Below are positions 40,416-51,091 of a stretch of DNA of 64,000 nucleotides, one piece after another. The DNA lies in contig BCJU01000001.1 of NCBI GenBank assembly GCA_001600355.1, positions 6,014,013-6,078,012 on the forward strand. The letters are read 5' to 3'. Position 1 is the first letter of the stretch; each line of letters begins with the position of its first letter. The notes under the pieces are model-generated. The model saw nothing but the letters and a program-made list of their open reading frames with translations, made no database searches and had not been told where the DNA came from. The position numbers and the translations under genes were made by a program. Source of the stretch: Meira nashicola (lineage: Eukaryota > Basidiomycota > Exobasidiomycetes > Exobasidiales > Brachybasidiaceae).

Positions 40416-41549
40416 TCAGTTCAAATCAAGTCCGAATCCATCTTCCTCCTCTTCAACCGGCTGTGGTTTTCTGGGTTGTGGTTTTGATGCAGAAGTAGAA
40501 GTACGAGTGTATTCTGCCAATTGAACGTCTGTTTCAGGATTACCATCCACCTCTTCTTGATCCATTTGAAGGATACCTTTTTGAAACATATCCCATGTTG
40601 GAGGTCGAATGACACTCGCACCTCTTCGGATTGCATCAATAGAAGGAAATGGTAACTTGTCCTGCAAATGAGAAGGAATTTGTCCATTCTTTCCTGCTTC
40701 TGCTTCATCATCATCATCATCGGCTAATTGGAATAATTTTCTCTTCTTGACCGGCTGATCACCAGATTGTGCATCTACGGGATCTACATCATGTGATCGT
40801 TCACCTTCTTCATCAAATTGCAATTTAAAGCCAGGAGGTGCAGTTGTGGTTTGTGATAATGTTCTAGCATAATGAAGGATATCATCGTATGCTAATGGTT
40901 TACTTTCAGCTCGTTTGATTGATTCTTCTTCTTCTTTACCAAGTTTAACAAGCCTATGACAGCTCTCACGTAGACTTGCCAGTTTTCGAATAGACTTTAC
41001 CATTGTCGTATTTCTTTGCTCGATATCGGCCACCAATTCTCGAATACGAGCTTGATTGGCTGCATGCACATTCGCTCTTTCCATTAATTCGTTCAATATC
41101 TCATTGATCACTTCGATGGCTTGAATGGCTTGCTTTAGAGATGGCAAAAATGCATTTTGGGTAGAATTCGACGAGATAGATCCCTTTGTACCCACATTGG
41201 GACGCAACAAAACCTCAAAAAGATGAATATCCTTTATCCGTTTACTATGCTCCGGTCGTAAGTCTGACAATCCACCAGTACTTGGTTTAGGTTGCAATCC
41301 TGAAGGTGTTTGAGACCTTGATGTAGATGCTTGTTCGAGTATTTCACCTCTGATTTGAGCTTTCAAGCTAGTCATTTGTATCGTTAATGCATTCTTTGTC
41401 GACGCTATCGAGGTGGAGGCACCTTGTTCGATCAAAAGGAAATATACATTTGTTAAAGTTTGATAGATCGTTTTGATAAACTTGAGCTGTTGTCTCAGAC
41501 TTGGAGGGTTTGATTTACCATTTTTCAATGTTGTAGCTGCCATCGCCAT
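40416..41549 (-). CDS. MED4: Mediator complex subunit 4
   Basis: A 377-residue protein. The Med4 signature LAYDDILHYARTLSQTTTAP plus PGFK is near residue 222. It follows a predicted helical segment (QARIRELVADIEQRNTTMVK, SIRKLASLRESCHRLVKLGK), as in the Med4 heterodimer with Med9. The C-terminus is acidic and ends EEEEDGFGLDLN. Med4 is part of the Mediator middle module bridging activators and RNA polymerase II in the nucleus. The start is the second-possible ATG pair MAMAATT; the shorter start would remove two residues. Intronless. Confidence 0.85.
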   Translation of the reverse strand: MAMAATTLKNGKSNPPSLRQQLKFIKTIYQTLTNVYFLLIEQGASTSIASTKNALTIQMTSLKAQIRGEILEQASTSRSQTPSGLQPKPSTGGLSDLRPEHSKRIKDIHLFEVLLRPNVGTKGSISSNSTQNAFLPSLKQAIQAIEVINEILNELMERANVHAANQARIRELVADIEQRNTTMVKSIRKLASLRESCHRLVKLGKEEEESIKRAESKPLAYDDILHYARTLSQTTTAPPGFKLQFDEEGERSHDVDPVDAQSGDQPVKKRKLFQLADDDDDEAEAGKNGQIPSHLQDKLPFPSIDAIRRGASVIRPPTWDMFQKGILQMDQEEVDGNPETDVQLAEYTRTSTSASKPQPRKPQPVEEEEDGFGLDLN

Positions 41550-41800
41550 TTCCTCCTCTCCCTTTCTGTTCTTTTGAGTTGGATGTTATTCGCATCGATT
41601 TAACTTCTTCTTAACTTAACCTTAAAACGCGTTGCACACGCTAGGCAGACGATGTCTAACTTTAGGCACATGCACACATATAACGTGAAGCTCTCTAGTA
41701 TATGAAATTATGAGTATAATAATAGTACACTGATGTTGATTATAGGTAGGATACGAAAAAGAGAGAGGAAAAGAAGAAGTAAAGTGAATCACATATTAAG

Positions 41801-44800
41801 CTAAGTGACGCCATTTTGCTTGGATGGAGTATCAAATCTTTCCATTCGAATAGCATCAGATCCTCCAACACGTAAACGAATGCTGGAAGGAATACGTTGA
41901 TCTCCACGAAAAAAGTGTTTAACCGTTCCCTTATTACCTGAAACTTGATTGAAATTTCGTTTTTTATATAATTGCATTGCTGCTTGATTACTTGGATGCA
42001 TTTCTAATACAGTACGCATTGGTGCATCTTGATGTGCTCTTGGAGGTGCGCTCGTAATAGCTTCTTCGGAAAATGTGTTTGATCCTGTTGCTAAATGAAT
42101 TCTTGGTCCTGCTGTTCTACGTTTGCATTCTTCCAACAAAAGATCTAAAAGTCTTGCTCCTAAACCTTGACCACGTTCACCCGGTAAAACGCTCAATGTC
42201 ATTATATGAGCTTCACGTGTGATAATAGAACGTTCTCCTTTAGGGTCTAAACCTGGCCAAGAAGCATCCTTGTCACCTGACCAACCATTTCCGCTTCCAA
42301 AGTCATCAGCCGCACGTTGAATCACTTTAATACGAGCAGAAACAACACCTAATATTGTCTCTGATTCCAATGGCATTCCTCCCAAAGGTGGTGCACCCAT
42401 TACACGAATCGCACGAGGAGGGGCAACATCAAACGTTGGACCAGCTAAAACGCTCGCTTTAATGGTTGATGAAGATGATTTTCGACGTGATCCAGTAGCC
42501 GCTGCAGCAATTTCTGTTCGAGGAGAAGATAAACCATGTGATCCTGGTATCCTCTTACCTTGATCTTCTGTTTCTGTGATTGCGAAATCTTCCTCCATTC
42601 GATGATCACCGTCATCCTCTTCTTGAACAGCTTCCATTCTACCACTTGCACTATCATCAAAAGGAGGAGATGTTTTACCGGTAGTGTAAGTACTTGCAAC
42701 GTTTGCTTGCTGCTCAAATAAGCCATCTTGTTGCATTCTATCTTCGTCTCCTTCCGAAGATGGAGGATTAGTTTCACTGTCAGGACCTATTCCGAAGCTT
42801 CTTGGTGCAGGTGTTCCATCATTCATACTGCCATGATGTGCATTTGTGACTAATCTTTGACCCGGCACGATTGGTAATCGATTCTGTCGAGTATTTGTAG
42901 CACTTCGTCCTGCCAATAATACTGGTGCTCGTGTTGCTGGCATATCTAACGATGGTGGAGGAGGTCTAGGAGACATTGTCGTTGGCAGAGCTGGTGGTTC
43001 AGGCAATGGTTTGGCCACTGCAACCAGGCACACATAATGCTCATCAACAAGCAACCTAAGCAAGAAAGCGGCACTTGTCGTATATGTGTCTGTATCAACC
43101 TATTGAAGAAAAAAGAATAGAGGTAGAAATGATGATGGGAATGTAAGAGAGTGGTCGGAAAAGGATTACCAGACGAATAACAAGGGTAATAAAAGCAGTC
43201 GAAAAAAGTTATTCAGAAACAAAAATGCTTCACCTCCTTCTTCACATATTGAACAGGCGATTTCTCATCAAAGTAAAGTTATAATTGTGCTCCAATGCTT
43301 CTTGAGTCTCTTCTTGACCCTCTACCACTTCTTCTGCAGTAGTGCTTGTCCTTCTTGATGGCTCTTTTGATCGACCAACTGCTGGTGTATTTGTAGGCGT
43401 TGTAAAGATTGCAGCCAGTGGCACATGATGTGTTTGTAAATCGACAAAAATGTCCTACCAAGGGTATTGAAAAACAATTGAAATCTCGTAAGGAAACCAA
43501 CGCCCACTAATCTTGATGATGTGAAGAAAGAAAGAAGAAAAAAAAAAGAAGGAAAAGGGGACACACGAAAACTTTACTCACCTTATCTCCATCGCCATGG
43601 TAACAATGCAATTCACGCACTTGTTCCAGATCCGGTCTCCTCAGAGTGCGAATCTCAACTCGTGCATCAAGAGCGGCTTCCTTTGCTGCTCTGTCTACGT
43701 CGCCTGCTGCAGTACTATGAGATGGTCCAGCTTGTGCAACTTCTTGACCATATTGAACAGAAGATGTTGATAGTGGATTGACGGGTATTTCTTGAACTGG
43801 ACTGAGAATCGTTGAACTGAGAAGTGCAGATCGTGCAGGAGATGCATGATAAGATGCTTGTGTGGAAGAATGTCGCAGAGCACTGACCGAAGCAGATTTG
43901 ACTTCTTGCGATAATCTCTTTGCCGCTTTTGCAATGACTGCATCTGTTCCTTCCATTTCGTGATCTCCATCTACATCCCCCTGCGAATCAACCTGATCAA
44001 AATCTTCCCATGCCCAACGTCTAAATCGATCTCCTCCAGCTTCCAAATTTCTGCGTAATCCTTCCAATCTGCTGGCGAGGTATACTGCATCCGGTGCATA
44101 ACTCATCACAGTCCTATCCCCTAATGCTTCCATCTCTTGTTCGATTGCATTTGCCGTCTTCCCTCTCCACTTTCTACCTGCATATTCCACTCTTTCACCA
44201 TCAGAGTCATCATCGTGATCTTCTATAATCACATCAGCCTTATTCTTGGCTACCATGCCCGTCCGTTGTCCTTGATGTAAACGATTTCCTGATTTGCCCT
44301 CAGCTTCTGTCTGTGAAGTTCTTCTCGAAGAAGATGGAACGGTAGAATTGGTGGCTTTATTCCATTGCATAGGAGCAAAGCTATCCCGAACGTCGAAAGC
44401 AGGAGGCGAATCATCTCCATCTCCTGAACCTGGAGAGAGCGGTGGACTTGATGGAGCAGGAGAAGCAGGCGTTGCAGGCTGAGAAGTAGAATCTCCAACA
44501 CTGAACCTAGCATTTGTCCGAGGAATTAACCTACGTGGAAGTGCGGATGGTCCTACTGATTTCGATTGTGGTGTTGAATGATCTTGTTTCAATTGTTGCA
44601 CATTCTCTACTTTCACAGCATGAGACGAAGAGGATGAAGATGGCTGTGGCTGTAATCCTCCATGTTTAGAACGATGAGGTGGAATGACGGGAGAATTTTG
44701 ATCAGATGATGGTTCAGATAGAGGTGGTGGAGTGATAGATTCCTTTTGTTCGTCCACAATGGCAACAGGCTGAGGCTTGTAAGGTGTATTATCAGTTTGA

Positions 44801-44871
44801 GGTGCCATCGAAAGCCAACCGCCTCCTAATCCGATCCCTCTTGATGGTTTCATTGTTGCTGCTTTCGACAT
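41801..44871 (-). CDS. GNAT acetyltransferase (NAA50/NAA60-like) with large disordered inserts, 3 exons
   Basis: Exons 43582-44871, 43246-43454 and 41801-43097 join in frame (phases 0 and 2, introns with GTGAGT...GTAG and GTGAAG...ATAG) to give 930 residues. A Ser/Pro-rich N-terminus of about 400 residues precedes a GNAT fold: VEIRTLRRPDLEQVRELHCY (beta1-alpha1), then FLLRLLVDEHYVCLVAVAK, then GVVSARIKVIQRA and the acetyl-CoA motif GERGQGLGARLLDLLLEE (R/QxxGxG). A C-terminal FNQVSGNKGTVKHFFRGD end fits. A 60-residue low-complexity stretch encoded in exon 2 and a 190-residue linker interrupt the fold. Family members acetylate N-termini; the substrate is not readable. Single-frame models would cut the enzyme in two, so the splices matter. 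Confidence 0.75.
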
Positions 44872-45868
44872 GTTCCAATCCGCCAAAATGCGATTTTCAC
44901 GTTTGTATCACCTCTGGATGAAAGACCTTAGAAAGCCAAAGTTAGGCTAATAGATTATTAACCTGAGAAATAATGGACATGTTTATAATCCAATGCTTTT
45001 GCTCCACAAATTAAGTTTTCTTGAGAGAAACTTGAGCGAAAGGTATTTTTTTCTCCAATAAGGGTAACAATGAGCTGCAAAACAAGCTCGCCAACGATTA
45101 TGTGCTTTCTCGAAATACACTGTGCGGCGTAAAGTATAAGAATTCAAAAGCCGGAAGACAAAGAAGCGAAAAGCGAAAAATGTCCGTGCAGATTGTGAAA
45201 TAGAATTTGTAGTCTTTGCAAAAAGATGACAACGACGATTTTGGGCTGAGGATGAAGGGAAAAAATTAAATCGGAGATTATTCTTGTCGTTATTATCTCT
45301 TTTCTCCGCAATTTGTGTTGATCGTAATGCAAAGGAGACAGACAATTGTGCGTCTTTGAATTGGTTGACACCATTCATTCGTCCGTCAACTCGCACTTCA
45401 TGCATTCATTCCAGATTCATTTTCCCAATTTTTACCTATGAAATTGCTCTGGCTTTGTGCACGGATACAATTCGTGCACTTTTTTACCGCATCCAGAAGT
45501 GCACCAACACACTTCCCTTCGGGGTCCTAAATCTTAAAGCGCGACTTTTTCGCAAATCTAGCTTACCGGAAAATGCACTGCGCGCTGCATTGAACGAGAT
45601 AACCGGATACAGGCCCGCTTTGTATGTTTTGTAAGTACGCGTGGACGAACGTGTGCTTGGGGCTGTCCGTGAAAGCAGTCAAAGATAGGATAAGCCCGGC
45701 CAATTATTAAGCCTGTATTTTTCATCTCCTTTTAAGAATTTTTAGTAAAAAAATAAAAGTAAAAAACCCGCCGAAGCGAAAAAAGGAAAAACACTCGATT
45801 AACACATGCACACTAATAACCACTTCTTCTCATATCTGCTTTTTGTTTAGCAGAACATTAGCATTCAC
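44872..45868. other. Divergent region between the GNAT gene and PUS7
   Basis: About 1 kb. Two mutually overlapping open frames (44983-45405 minus and 45284-45634 plus) have no domain or splice support and are more likely chance. No gene reported. Confidence 0.4.
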
Positions 45869-48226
45869 ATGACAGACGATATTCAACCCAGAGTGGAGGA
45901 TATCAACCTTAGCAAAAAGCACACAATCCAACATACCAATGATAATGATGAGCAACATCGAGCAAAGAGGGTAAATGTTTCTAATCCTACAACCGAGCAA
46001 GATGAACAGATAGACATAGTATCGGAAAAAGATGTTGGTATAATCGCTTATGTTAATCCTGATCTAGTACCGATTGAAGGAGGAATTATCAAACAGAGAT
46101 ATTCGGATTTTCATGTTCGAGAAGTAGCAAGAGGTGGTCAAGTATGTAGAATCACTTCTTTACAGCCACCAAAGGAAGAAGAAGGTGGAGGTACACTATA
46201 TGCACTTTATAAGGAACAAGAAGCTGAAAAGAATGACAAAAGTGGACAATTGAAAAGGTCAAGATTGGCAAAAGAAGATGAAGAAAAAAGGGCGAGACAA
46301 TCACAATATCAGCAAGAAAAGCAGCAAACATCTGAGCAAACATCTGTATGGAACGTAAATGAAGAGCAAAATGCCAAATTATTGACGTTACTCGGCACTG
46401 ATGGTTTGGAAACGTTGAAATCACTCTGGTCTCAAGGTGCAAAGCCGAAACAAGAAGGAAGAGATGACAGATTTGTTAACACGCTACCATTGTCAGACAA
46501 ACAGCAAAGAACAGAAGCCCATCAGCTTGTACGAGAAGCTTTCAATAGCCTTCTTTTGACGGAACATACTGAAGTGAAAGCCGAAGATGGCTCAAGTCAA
46601 AGTGCTATTCGGATACGATGGGGCACAGGCAGACCTGAACAGCGAAGAGCACCAAAGCAAGATAAACGTGAAAGTACAAATGATGATAGAGCTCCGCCTT
46701 ACATTCACTTTCTCATGCAAAAGACAAACAGAGATAGTCAAGATGCTCTTAATATTTTGGCACGCTCATTAGGTCTCTTGTATGGTGGTGGAGGGGGTGG
46801 TAAGGCGGTAAAAGATATTAGTGTTGCTGGTACAAAGGATAAGCGTGGGATTACGGTACAGCAAGTTGCATTACGCAGAGGACGTAGGACGTTGGATGAT
46901 CTTTGGAGGATGGCTAATGGATTACACAGAAACGTAGGAAAACCAGATTTTCGAGGTAAGGGACAAGAATTGATCAATGCGGTATCGCGCAGAGGAGATC
47001 GTGGAATTCGTATTGGTCATTTACGCTATGCAGATGATCACTTACATCTTGGACAATTGGAAGGTAATGAATTCGAAATTGTATTGCGAAATGTCAAAGT
47101 GAGCGATCGATCAATCGTTGACGCTGCTATGGATGTTCTGAAGACGAGAGGATTCATTAATTATTATGGAATGCAACGATTTGGAACATCTACTATCTCA
47201 ACACATAAAATTGGTATCGCTTTATTGAAAGGAGATTATAAAGGCGCTGTTGAATTGATCATGTGTTCAAGACAAGGTGATCCAGAGAATGTTCAGCAAG
47301 CACGAGAAGCTTATCAACAAGGAAGGTTTGATGATTTTCTCTCGCTTATTCCTAATTTTTATGTCGGAGAACGTAGTATCGTATCACGTATGAAAGCTGA
47401 TCGACATGCTTTCCCAAAAGGACAAAATCCTTCTTCGTTGAACAATATCGATTGGAAAAAGTACTTTAGCGCTTTACCGCGCTCTCTTCGAGTGATGTAT
47501 GTTCATGCTTTTCAATCGTATATCTGGAATAGCATTGCAACAAGAAGAGCGCAAGATTTTGGTCTCCAAGCACCCATTATAGGAGATTATGTCTGGTTGA
47601 AAGGAGAAGAGAATTATGTAGAAGTGGGCGTAGGGGATGAAGAGGAAGATGAAGATGCACGATTGAACGCTGTCGTGAATGGAACAGCAACGAGTAATGG
47701 CTTCGGAAGAAAGCAAGTTAAGATATTAGAAAATGAAGCCGAATTGAGCAAATATACGATTCATGATGTCATGATTCCATCGCCAGGTAGTCAAGTACAA
47801 ATCCCAGAAACAAGTTGGATGTTTGAACCTTATCAAAAGATTTTGCAAGAAGAAGGCTTACGAGTTGAAGACCTTGAAAATGCTGGAAAACAATCAGCTG
47901 AACTTGCTTTGACGGGAGATTATAGAGCTTTGTTACATTTGCCAAAAAATGTTTCGTATGAGCTAGTTCGTTACACAGATCCAAATGTGAACTTAGTTCA
48001 ATCAGATGAAGATAAAATTTTGGGATTGGAAACACCACCAAGACCGGTAGGATTTGATGAACCAGTCGATCCTACCACGCCTTCTTTTGTTGCCCTCATC
48101 TTGCGTTTTACCTTGGGTGTTTCTGCATATGCCACAATGGCTATTCGTGAAATTCTCAAACAAGAAACCAGCTCAAATCATCAACGTGAATTAACGATGC
48201 GTGGGGAAGATCAAGTAAGGAAATAA
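45869..48226 (+). CDS. PUS7: Multisubstrate pseudouridine synthase PUS7 (TruD family)
   Basis: A 785-residue protein. The TruD catalytic loop VAGTKDKRGITVQQVALRR places the catalytic Asp in TKDK near residue 322. It is preceded by PYIHFLMQKTNRDSQDALNI and followed by IRIGHLRYADDHLHLGQLEG and NEFEIVLRNVK. The conserved segment GFINYYGMQRFGTS and LRFTLGVSAYATMAIREI lie later. Pus7 modifies position 35 in some tRNAs, position 13 in others, U2 snRNA and mRNAs. A Lys/Glu/Gln-rich insert lies in the N-terminal third and an acidic insert (DEEEDEDARL) in the insertion domain. Intronless. It converges with FMT1 with a gap of about 50 bases. Confidence 0.95.
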   Translation: MTDDIQPRVEDINLSKKHTIQHTNDNDEQHRAKRVNVSNPTTEQDEQIDIVSEKDVGIIAYVNPDLVPIEGGIIKQRYSDFHVREVARGGQVCRITSLQPPKEEEGGGTLYALYKEQEAEKNDKSGQLKRSRLAKEDEEKRARQSQYQQEKQQTSEQTSVWNVNEEQNAKLLTLLGTDGLETLKSLWSQGAKPKQEGRDDRFVNTLPLSDKQQRTEAHQLVREAFNSLLLTEHTEVKAEDGSSQSAIRIRWGTGRPEQRRAPKQDKRESTNDDRAPPYIHFLMQKTNRDSQDALNILARSLGLLYGGGGGGKAVKDISVAGTKDKRGITVQQVALRRGRRTLDDLWRMANGLHRNVGKPDFRGKGQELINAVSRRGDRGIRIGHLRYADDHLHLGQLEGNEFEIVLRNVKVSDRSIVDAAMDVLKTRGFINYYGMQRFGTSTISTHKIGIALLKGDYKGAVELIMCSRQGDPENVQQAREAYQQGRFDDFLSLIPNFYVGERSIVSRMKADRHAFPKGQNPSSLNNIDWKKYFSALPRSLRVMYVHAFQSYIWNSIATRRAQDFGLQAPIIGDYVWLKGEENYVEVGVGDEEEDEDARLNAVVNGTATSNGFGRKQVKILENEAELSKYTIHDVMIPSPGSQVQIPETSWMFEPYQKILQEEGLRVEDLENAGKQSAELALTGDYRALLHLPKNVSYELVRYTDPNVNLVQSDEDKILGLETPPRPVGFDEPVDPTTPSFVALILRFTLGVSAYATMAIREILKQETSSNHQRELTMRGEDQVRK

Positions 48227-48279
48227 TTGGAGCAATCATGTGCATTTATGTATTAGTAGTACAATGTATTATTTCATCA

Positions 48280-49587
48280 TCAATTTGCATCTAAAAATTT
48301 CGCTGTTCTAACAGATCCTTTCGCAGTTGTGTAGCCATTCACCCATTGATTTGCAATTACTTCCTTCTTGCCTGCCGTTTGTAACGTATTCAATTGTAAG
48401 AAGACATTATCGTTTCCATCTGATTCTGGAGCGCACCGGCAAACGACACGATTGCTCTCTTTGTCGTGTACAAGCTCACCAGGTTCAGCGTTTTTAAGAA
48501 TTCTGAATGCTTCTTCTGAAAGAGGTTTAGATAGCCTATCACGATCATGATGGTATAAGTCTACGTCTCGTAACAGAACCGTTGCACGTTCTCCTGTTTG
48601 TGTAACGATTTCGGTTTTTAATGAAAATAAGTATCCCATCGCTCTATGTCTTGCATCAATTTTAGTTGCACTCCATTCATTCCAACGTATTGAAGTCATT
48701 TGTGGTTTAATCACAGGCGCATGAGATTGTTGAATTTCGCTTTGTTTATCTTTATTCTTCCATGCTTCATTTGCATGTTCTTGTAGATTTGATAGAGTGA
48801 CTATTAGCTGTTCTGCTGCGATTGGTTTGATAATTTCTCGCAATGATTCATAGGTAGAATCTTTTGGTATGGCCTGAAGGTGAAGCAATAGATGTTAATT
48901 CCCTCATTAAGCTCGACGACACATATTTTGACAACTTACAAGTTCTTTCCGACTCAAAACCTCTCCTGAATCGAAAGATGTGCCCAATGTTTGAATGCTA
49001 ACGCCTGTCGATTGCAAGCCTCTTGCTATAGCCCATTGAATCGGAGCAGCCCCCTTCAATGCGGGAAGAAGACTTGGGTGAACATTCAATCTTCTAGACC
49101 ATAAAAAGTGATTCAACATCCTTGACGGAATAAGATGACCAAAAGAGACAGTCAAAAGAATACTACTCTCTGATTCTTCGACGAATTCTTTTGGAATCAT
49201 AAAATCATTTAAACCATTTTGAGGGATCGTATGTTGTACAATATCATTCTCAAGAGCGAATGATTTGACAGGTGGAACGGTAACTACCTTTTTAGATCGT
49301 TTCCATCGATTTGGTGCATCGGCTGGCGTTAAGACTTGAATGTGATCGCATATATTCGGATTTGCATGTAGCTTTTTCAAACATTCTAAAGCGAAATCAT
49401 CTGTACCACAAAATAACACCTTGAATGGTCTGCCATCAGCCAATTGTCTCACGTTATTTGCTCCTGTCGATAAGCATCGATACCTTAAAGATGATTTATT
49501 CAATTTGCATATTCTAGGACTTGCTTGTGACCAGAGAGCACAAATAGAATTGCCCGATCTACTGAATCTTATTGGTTCTATGTTCAT
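48280..49587 (-). CDS. FMT1: Mitochondrial methionyl-tRNA formyltransferase
   Basis: Two exons, 48940-49587 and 48280-48873, with GTAAGT donor and TTCAG acceptor; phases match and give 413 residues. The folate-enzyme signature is FGHLIPSRMLN followed by NVHPSLLPALKGAAPIQWAI, with the conserved Asn and His, and a later TLGTSFDSGEVL containing the catalytic Asp. FKVLFCGTDDFALECLK starts the Rossmann domain. About 55 residues precede it and are Arg/Ser-rich, a likely mitochondrial presequence. It formylates initiator Met-tRNA for mitochondrial translation, consistent with the uL1m and uL3m genes nearby. The C-terminal domain is in exon 2. Confidence 0.93.
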
Positions 49588-50034
49588 CGAAGTCTGTTTA
49601 TCGTCATATCAAGCTTATCTCTCGTATCTTGCTAGGATGATCACTGTTGCTTGTTCAGAAGAACAAGATGACCAGAATAACGCTAAATAATAATAAATTT
49701 GACTTTCTTTTTGTAGAAGTGGAGATTATCCAACAGGCACTTGGACAGTGTTGCGTATATTTATTCATACGCGTATTAAATACAGACGACTTACTAGCAT
49801 AGCATGTCACTTACGGGTGTTACTCTTCGCAGAGATAATTCTAGTGATAAATTTTTTACAAGGAAATGATGAATTGAAATAAAAGTTAAGATGATATTAT
49901 CTTCCGAACAAAAGGCTAAACTGCTCATTTCTCATCAGATTTGTGTGCGACAGTATTGAACAACCTTGTTGAAAGAAAAAGGAATTGTATTCTCAAAATT
50001 AATGATGAAGTGTTTTTGCTTTAGCAGAGCTTGG
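49588..50034. other. Spacer holding the downstream flank of tandem unit 1
   Basis: From about 49837 (AATTCTAGTGATAAA) the sequence is clearly similar to 50588 onward, including CCGAACAAAAGGCTAAA and CTCATCAGATTTGTGTG. It is the 3' flank of the first small-peptide gene and marks the edge of the duplication. It lacks a C-rich block seen in unit 2. Confidence 0.6.
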
Positions 50035-50336
50035 CTAACGTTTAACAAAATAATAGCAAGTACCATTTGTGCAAGCGCAATTAGTATCACTGCAATAACC
50101 GTTCGGGCAGCTAGATGAGCCGGAGCAAGTACGAGCACGCTTAACAAGACCGACTTGACGTAATTGTTGCTGTATAAATAGGAAAAAAAAGTTAGTATAA
50201 CTTATTAAGATTTTAATCGTAGACCAAAAATTCTTACCAAATTAATGCCAGCTGGAATAGCCTCGCAACAGAGGAAGAAAGTAAGAATTGCTAAAGTAGT
50301 AGCGAAGAATAAGTTGAAATTAAATTTAGCAACCAT
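50035..50336 (-). CDS. Small secreted cysteine-knot-like peptide precursor, copy 1
   Basis: Two exons (50238-50336 and 50035-50169) around a 68-base intron (GTAAGA...TATACAG) at phase 0 encode 77 residues. A signal peptide (FNFNLFFATTLAILTFF core) ends near AIPA. A pro-segment QQLRQVGLVKR ends in a Kex2 Lys-Arg site. The mature part of about 33 residues has six cysteines spaced C-x5-C-x4-C-x4-C-x1-C-x4-C, the spacing seen in inhibitor-cystine-knot mini-proteins. It ends in Lys-Arg, which Kex1-type carboxypeptidase could trim. Homology to known knottins is not claimed. An antimicrobial, effector or signalling role is possible; none is shown. A TAG ends it where copy 2 reads on. Confidence 0.8.
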
Positions 50337-50746
50337 CTTGAATATGAAGGTGTTCGTTTGATCTGAGTGACAGGATAATGGTGTCAATCACACTGGATGA
50401 GCACTGCTGCAGACAAGTGGATGATAAAGAATTGAATTAAGGATAGATATATAATATCAGTATACAAACGTGTCATAGGTTTAACGCCATACAGTGCCAA
50501 CGGAATACGGCAAGCAGTATACACATGCACGTGTAACGTGATCATAGTGTGAACTACCAGGATGTGCTATTCATAGATCACATTAAATTCTAGTGATAAT
50601 TTTATACGAGGAAATGAATTGAAATAAATCATTTTCCGAACAAAAGGCTAAATACTCCGCCCGCCCGCTTCCTTACACCCTAATGCTCATTGCTCATCAG
50701 ATTTGTGTGTTCCCTTGTTGAAAGAGAAAGAAATTAATTTCTCCAA
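50337..50746. other. Spacer between the tandem peptide genes
   Basis: About 410 bases: the promoter of copy 1 and the downstream flank of copy 2. From 50588 it matches the flank downstream of copy 1, offset about 751 bases, with an extra CTCCGCCCGCCCGCTTCC block. Confidence 0.6.
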
Positions 50747-51091
50747 TTAATGATGATGTATTTTTGCTTTAGCAGAGCTTGGCTTACGTTCAACATAAAA
50801 ATAGCAGTTACCATTTGAGCAAGAGCACTCAGAATCATCGCAACTACCGTCCGGGCAAGTAGATGAACCAGAGCAAACATGACCACGCTTAACAAGACCG
50901 ACTTGACGTAATTGTTGCTGTATTAAAAAAGAAAATAAAAATGTTAGTTTAGCTAAGTTTTAAAATTTCAATTGTATACTAAAGATTCTCACCAAATTAA
51001 GGCCAGCTGGAATAGCCCTACAACAGTGGAGGAAAGCAAGAATTGCTAAAGTAGTAGCGAAAAATAAGTTGAAATTAAATATAGTAACCAT
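50747..51091 (-). CDS. Small secreted cysteine-knot-like peptide precursor, copy 2
   Basis: Two exons (50993-51091 and 50747-50917) with a 75-base intron (GTGAGA...AATACAG) at the same codon and phase as copy 1. It encodes 89 residues (90 if the ATG at 51094 is used). The signal peptide is similar to copy 1, the pro-segment QQLRQVGLVKR is identical, and the Lys-Arg site is kept. The mature part has the same six-Cys spacing but differs at about 14 of 30 aligned positions and is more acidic (Asp/Glu where copy 1 has Asn, Ser or Tyr). It continues past the last cysteine with a basic tail, VERKPSSAKAKIHHH, absent from copy 1. Role unknown. Confidence 0.8.

Noticed and set aside
44983..45634. Overlapping opposite-strand frames (140 and 116 codons) between the GNAT gene and PUS7
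   Set aside because: They overlap each other, lack domains and are not needed to explain the region.
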